A DNA stretch of 64,000 nt from CBDBBY01 sp965203795 (GTDB lineage Bacteria; Pseudomonadota; Alphaproteobacteria; Rhodobacterales; Rhodobacteraceae): assembly GCA_965203795.1 (NCBI GenBank), contig OZ241915.1, positions 310,001 through 374,000 of the forward strand. Direction: 5' to 3'. This document shows, in pieces, positions 60,716-64,000 of the stretch. The notes beneath the pieces were generated by a model. That model was not told the DNA's origin. It saw only the letters and a list, made by a program, of their open reading frames with translations, and made no database searches. The position numbers and the translations under genes were made by a program. Every line of letters begins with the position of its first letter. Positions within the stretch are counted from its first letter, which is position 1.

Positions 60716-61702
60716 TTGGCATCACGCCTCATGACCGCGTCCGAGGAAACGCATGTCGAATTCCCGGACAATCGCCGCTTGATTGCTCTTTGCGGCGTCC
60801 ACGACCAGAACCTGAACCAGATTGAAACCGGCTTGGGCATCCAGATCGCCCGGCGAGGCAACCGCCTTGTGCTGCTGGGAGACTCAGCGCGTCGAACAGC
60901 TGGCGACGAGGCGCTGAAGAAGCTCTATGCGCGGCTCGAAAGCGGCCGAACGATCGAGCCCGGCGATATAGACGCAGTGATTCGGTTCAAATCATCCGAA
61001 GCCGCGAAGCTGCCGGATGCGGCCGCTTCGCAGCGCGGGAGGGTGCCGGGCGCAATCGAGATTGAGACCCGCAGGAGGATTGTAGAGCCCCGCACGCCGG
61101 CGCAAACCGAGTACGTCAAGTCGCTGCTGGGAAAATCCATGGTGTTCGGCATCGGCCCCGCCGGCACAGGAAAGACCTACCTCGCCGTTGCCGTGGCGGT
61201 TTCCATGTACCTTCAAGGAGGCGTCGACAGGATTGTGCTGTCCCGGCCCGCCGTGGAGGCGGGTGAGCGGCTCGGGTTCCTTCCGGGGGACATGAAGGAG
61301 AAGATCGATCCCTACATGCAGCCGCTTTACGACGCGCTGTACGACTTCCTTCCGGGAAAGCAGGTCGACCGGCTAATCGACGAGAGGCGGATCGAAATCG
61401 CGCCGCTCGCGTTCATGAGGGGCAGAACGCTTTCGTCCTCGTTCGTGGTGCTGGACGAGGCCCAGAACGCAACGCGCATGCAGATGAAGATGTTCCTGAC
61501 CCGGCTCGGGGTCGGTTCCCGAATGGCGATTACGGGCGACATCACCCAGATAGATCTGCCCAAGGGCGTCGAATCAGGACTCATGGAAGCGCAGCGCCTG
61601 CTGGCGCCGGTTCCCGGCATCGCCTTCCGCAGCTTCTCGTCGGCGGATGTCGTCCGGAACGCGTTGGTCGGAAGGATAATCGACGCCTATGCCTCCGGGT
61701 GA
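60716..61702 (+). CDS. ybeZ: PhoH-like ATPase (YbeZ family)
   Basis: A 328-residue cytoplasmic ATPase. Walker A is GIGPAGTGKTYLAVAVAV, Walker B SSFVVLDEAQN, with MRMAITGDITQIDLP near the end. A TTG start at 60716, six bases after GGAG, is preferred; an ATG five codons on is the alternative. The protein is associated with the YbeY RNase in RNA quality control in other bacteria. It overlaps the ybeY gene by 14 bases. Confidence 0.93.
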   Translation: MASRLMTASEETHVEFPDNRRLIALCGVHDQNLNQIETGLGIQIARRGNRLVLLGDSARRTAGDEALKKLYARLESGRTIEPGDIDAVIRFKSSEAAKLPDAAASQRGRVPGAIEIETRRRIVEPRTPAQTEYVKSLLGKSMVFGIGPAGTGKTYLAVAVAVSMYLQGGVDRIVLSRPAVEAGERLGFLPGDMKEKIDPYMQPLYDALYDFLPGKQVDRLIDERRIEIAPLAFMRGRTLSSSFVVLDEAQNATRMQMKMFLTRLGVGSRMAITGDITQIDLPKGVESGLMEAQRLLAPVPGIAFRSFSSADVVRNALVGRIIDAYASG

Positions 61703-62198
61703 CGGGAACGGAAGCGGTCCGGTCGAGACGTTGGTTGAAGACCGGCGTTGGTCGGAAATCGGGATTGAGGACATCGTCGCCCGATCCTGCGCCGCCGCGC
61801 TGGACATGGCGGTGCCGACCGGCGGCAGGTTCGAAATCGGAGTGCTGGCGTGCGGCGACAGCAGGATGGCCGAACTCAACTCGACTTACCGGAACCTTCC
61901 GAGCCCGACCAACGTGATCGCATGGCCGACTGGCCGCGGCGACGCGGCCGCGCCCGGCGACCAATGCTTGGGGAATCTTGCGATCTCATGGGAGACATGT
62001 GCCCGCGAAGCGCTGGAGTCCGGAATTCCGATCGCCGATCACGCGTCGCATCTGCTGGTCCACGGATGCCTCCACCTGTTGGGATTCGGGCACAAAAGCG
62101 ACCGCGACGCCGCCGAGATGGAGGAAATGGAAATCCGGATACTTGCATCTCTCGGCATCCGGAATCCATATACGCAGAGCAGTGGCGAAGCCGCCTAG
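61689..62198 (+). CDS. ybeY: Endoribonuclease YbeY (rRNA maturation factor)
   Basis: A 169-residue zinc endoribonuclease required for 16S rRNA 3'-end maturation and ribosome quality control. The zinc motif is HGCLHLLGFGH (H-x3-H-x5-H), with an acidic tail of ERDAAEMEEME-type residues. In place of the usual TNVLSFP it reads TNVIAWP, and LGNLAIS replaces the more common LGDIxxS. These are the only unusual positions. The ATG overlaps the phoH stop by 14 bases. Confidence 0.93.
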   Translation: MPPGDGNGSGPVETLVEDRRWSEIGIEDIVARSCAAALDMAVPTGGRFEIGVLACGDSRMAELNSTYRNLPSPTNVIAWPTGRGDAAAPGDQCLGNLAISWETCAREALESGIPIADHASHLLVHGCLHLLGFGHKSDRDAAEMEEMEIRILASLGIRNPYTQSSGEAA

Positions 62199-62220
62199 AC
62201 GGCTCGCGCGTGGAATTGAG

Positions 62221-63120
62221 ATGGATAATTCGTCAGAGGGTTCTTCTGCCGCAGCGCGGGGCGCGCTCGCAGGGCAATCAAACGACCAGCATCCGGACCG
62301 GCCGCCGCGCCTGCTCGGACGGCTCATGGGAACCATTTTTTCGGACAGCCGACACGGCGCGGCCGCGGAAAACGGCGGCCTGAGCGAGCATCCGGAAGCC
62401 GCCGGTTCCGGCTACCGGGTGCCGGCAAGCGTTCTCGAGCTTCCGGTCGCCGAAGTCGCGGTCACGAAGGCGGACATCGTTGCCGTCCCGCTGGAGATCG
62501 GCTTGCACGAGCTTGTGGAGGTCTTCCGCGAAAGCGGGCGTTCGCGGCTGCCGGTGTTCTCCGGCTCCCTCGACAATCCCTGCGGACTCATCCTCCTGAA
62601 GGATCTTGCCCTCAAGCATGGGTTTTCCGCGGCCGAGCATCCGTTCGTCGCGCAGGACATGCTGCGCGGGCTGCTGTACGTTCCTCCGTCCATGCCGACC
62701 CGGGTCCTGCTTCAGAAGATGCAGGCCGAACGGAAGCACATGGCCTTGGTGATCGACGAGTACGGCGGCGTGGACGGTCTCGTCACCATCGAGGACCTGT
62801 TCGAGCAGGTTTTCGGCGACATCGAAGACGAGCACGACATCGTGGACGAGGACGGCCACTGGACAGAGGAGGCCCCGGGCGTCTACTTGTGCCGGGCCAC
62901 CACGCCGCTCAAGGAGTTCGAACGGCTGATCGGGAAGGACTTGGTGGACAAGGAGGACGAGGAGGAGATCGATACGCTGGGCGGACTGGTTTTCGTGCTG
63001 ACCGGTCGCGTGCCCGCCCGAGGCGAAGTGGTGGCCCATCCGGAGGGCTTGGAAATCGAGATTGTCGATGCGGATCCTAGGCGGGTGAAGCACCTTCGGA
63101 TCAGAAACGACACCCACTAA
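62221..63120 (+). CDS. corC: CorC/YbeX/TlyC-family CBS-domain protein
   Basis: A 299-residue protein. Two CBS domains cover residues about 75-200, with TKADIVAVPLEIGLHELVEV and DEYGGVDGLVTIEDLFEQVF, followed by the CorC_HlyC domain (RATTPLKEFERLIGKDL, GGLVFVLTGRVPARGEVVAH). It is linked to magnesium/cobalt homeostasis. There is no membrane domain, as in YbeX. The ATG at 62221 is chosen although the frame is open further upstream. It lies 22 bases after ybeY. Confidence 0.92.
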   Translation: MDNSSEGSSAAARGALAGQSNDQHPDRPPRLLGRLMGTIFSDSRHGAAAENGGLSEHPEAAGSGYRVPASVLELPVAEVAVTKADIVAVPLEIGLHELVEVFRESGRSRLPVFSGSLDNPCGLILLKDLALKHGFSAAEHPFVAQDMLRGLLYVPPSMPTRVLLQKMQAERKHMALVIDEYGGVDGLVTIEDLFEQVFGDIEDEHDIVDEDGHWTEEAPGVYLCRATTPLKEFERLIGKDLVDKEDEEEIDTLGGLVFVLTGRVPARGEVVAHPEGLEIEIVDADPRRVKHLRIRNDTH

Positions 63121-63135
63121 ACGACTAGGTTCAGG

Positions 63136-64000
63136 ATGCGCGTCGTGGAGGCGATTGGCGGGCGGTCCGCCAAAGGCTGGCGCGGCGCGGCGGCATTGCT
63201 TGCGCTCGGAGCGGCGGCGGCGCTCGGGCATGCTCCCGCTTCATGGCCGCTCGCGGCGCTCGCGGGATTCGGGGCCGCAGGCTTCCTTTTTGCCCATTGC
63301 CCGGACCGAGCCGCGGCTATCCGGATCGGCTGGTTGTTCGGGACGGGCTATTTCGCCGTATCGCTGGTTTGGATCGTCGAGCCGTTCCTCGTGCGCCCGG
63401 AGCGGGACGGGTGGATGGCGCCGTTCGCGCTCGCGCTTTCGGCGGCCGGGTTCGGGCTGTTCTGGGGCATCGCATTCGGTCTGGCGCGCATGCTGGGTTC
63501 GGGTCCCGGAAGCCGGGCCGTCGCCTTGGCCGCGGCGCTCACCGGCGTCGGCATGCTGCGCGAGGAGCTGCTGACGGGGTTTCCGTGGGCGCTGCCCTCG
63601 TACGTCTGGGCGGAAACGCCGGTTGCGCAGGCGCTTGCCTACATTGGCCCGCACGGCCTGACGTTTATGACCCTGCTTGCGGCGTTCTCGCCGCTTCTAT
63701 GGTACCGCCGATGGGCGGCGGCTGCCGTCGCATTGGCGGCAATCGCGTTGGCATGGGGCCTCGGGCTGGCGAGGCTGGCGGACGCCGATTCCGCGGGCAA
63801 CGTCCGTGTGCGCCTTGTGCAGCCGAACGTGCCGCAGCCCGAAAAGTGGAATCCGGACCGCGGCGAGGAATTCTTCCAGCGGCTTCTCGACCTGACCCGC
63901 GCGCCTGCGGCGGAACCTGTCGATCTCGTGGTCTGGCCGGAAACAGCAATCACCGCGCTGCTGCGCGACGCGCGCGCGCGGTTCCCCGAAATAGCGGCCG
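63136..64000 (+). CDS. lnt: Apolipoprotein N-acyltransferase, cut by window edge
   Basis: The first 288 codons of an Lnt-type enzyme; the frame is still open at the last base. The start ATG follows AGG and lies 15 bases after the corC stop. The N-terminal part has about six hydrophobic segments (AAALLALGAAAALGHAPASW; GWLFGTGYFAVSLVWIVEPF). The nitrilase-like periplasmic domain begins around residue 223 with VRLVQPNVPQPEKWNP and continues to LVVWPETAITALL, which holds the catalytic glutamate. It N-acylates lipoproteins in the inner membrane. Confidence 0.93.
   Translation, partial: MRVVEAIGGRSAKGWRGAAALLALGAAAALGHAPASWPLAALAGFGAAGFLFAHCPDRAAAIRIGWLFGTGYFAVSLVWIVEPFLVRPERDGWMAPFALALSAAGFGLFWGIAFGLARMLGSGPGSRAVALAAALTGVGMLREELLTGFPWALPSYVWAETPVAQALAYIGPHGLTFMTLLAAFSPLLWYRRWAAAAVALAAIALAWGLGLARLADADSAGNVRVRLVQPNVPQPEKWNPDRGEEFFQRLLDLTRAPAAEPVDLVVWPETAITALLRDARARFPEIAA

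Noticed and set aside
1..64000. CRISPR array
   Set aside because: No regularly spaced short repeats were seen; the only repeated blocks are the tRNA pair, the 119-bp repeat and the IS ends.

Overview
The window is high-GC bacterial DNA. The right end carries a conserved proteobacterial core block (miaB, phoH, ybeY, corC, lnt). Together with tripartite tricarboxylate (TTT) transporters, hydantoinase and Asp/Glu racemase genes and tRNA genes with encoded CCA, this points to a proteobacterium, most likely alphaproteobacterial. That placement is an inference from gene content, not a phylogeny.

Layout. 1-7904: amide/amino-acid metabolism (two hydantoinase-B proteins, two tandem Asp/Glu racemase paralogues, an M24 peptidase), facing an ABC permease/ATPase and a D-amino-acid-oxidase-like gene on the minus strand. 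8761-10360: a C5 DNA methyltransferase coupled to a frameshifted GIY-YIG nuclease. 10790-12788: a third racemase-family gene and a LeuB-type dehydrogenase. 12890-15672: two tRNA-Pro genes flanking an orphan antitoxin-like gene, then a Schlafen/AlbA_2-type ATPase. 16061-22930: a complete oligopeptide-type ABC transporter operon containing a GH172 (DUF2961) glycosidase, which suggests a glycan oligomer substrate. 23204-25761: a frameshifted SDR gene, an XRE-ImmA/IrrE peptidase and a DUF2188 pair. 26542-31455: hydrolase, cupin, exported ankyrin protein, acyl-CoA dehydrogenase and EamA exporter. 31604-45229: a probable catabolic island with an IclR regulator, alcohol dehydrogenase, a molybdenum hydroxylase with a split large subunit, a TTT transporter, an IlvD/Edd dehydratase, a MATE pump and a glycerate 2-kinase. 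45480-58132: a defence and mobile-element region. 58423-64000: an HAD hydrolase and the core block, ending inside lnt.

The two most notable findings lie in 46821-58132. First, one SIR2-domain gene has been hit by three insertion sequences of three families (853, 1211 and 1790 bp). Each has terminal inverted repeats and a target duplication (TA, TTCATCAT, TATTGTA). Removing the three elements and one copy of each duplication restores a single uninterrupted 1230-codon frame, a probable dead or dormant anti-phage gene. Second, directly downstream lies a 3.2 kb unit with 29-bp imperfect terminal inverted repeats (23/29). It holds an IS1595-type transposase, a probable m4C DNA methyltransferase, an MvaI/BcnI-like endonuclease and a 45-codon basic ORF, all overlapping or touching: a restriction-modification system apparently carried as cargo.

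Two other genes (GIY-YIG nuclease, SDR) each appear to lack one base. These may be real decay or assembly error. Two diverged copies of a 119-bp repeat 10.5 kb apart resemble transposon ends and have no gene of their own.
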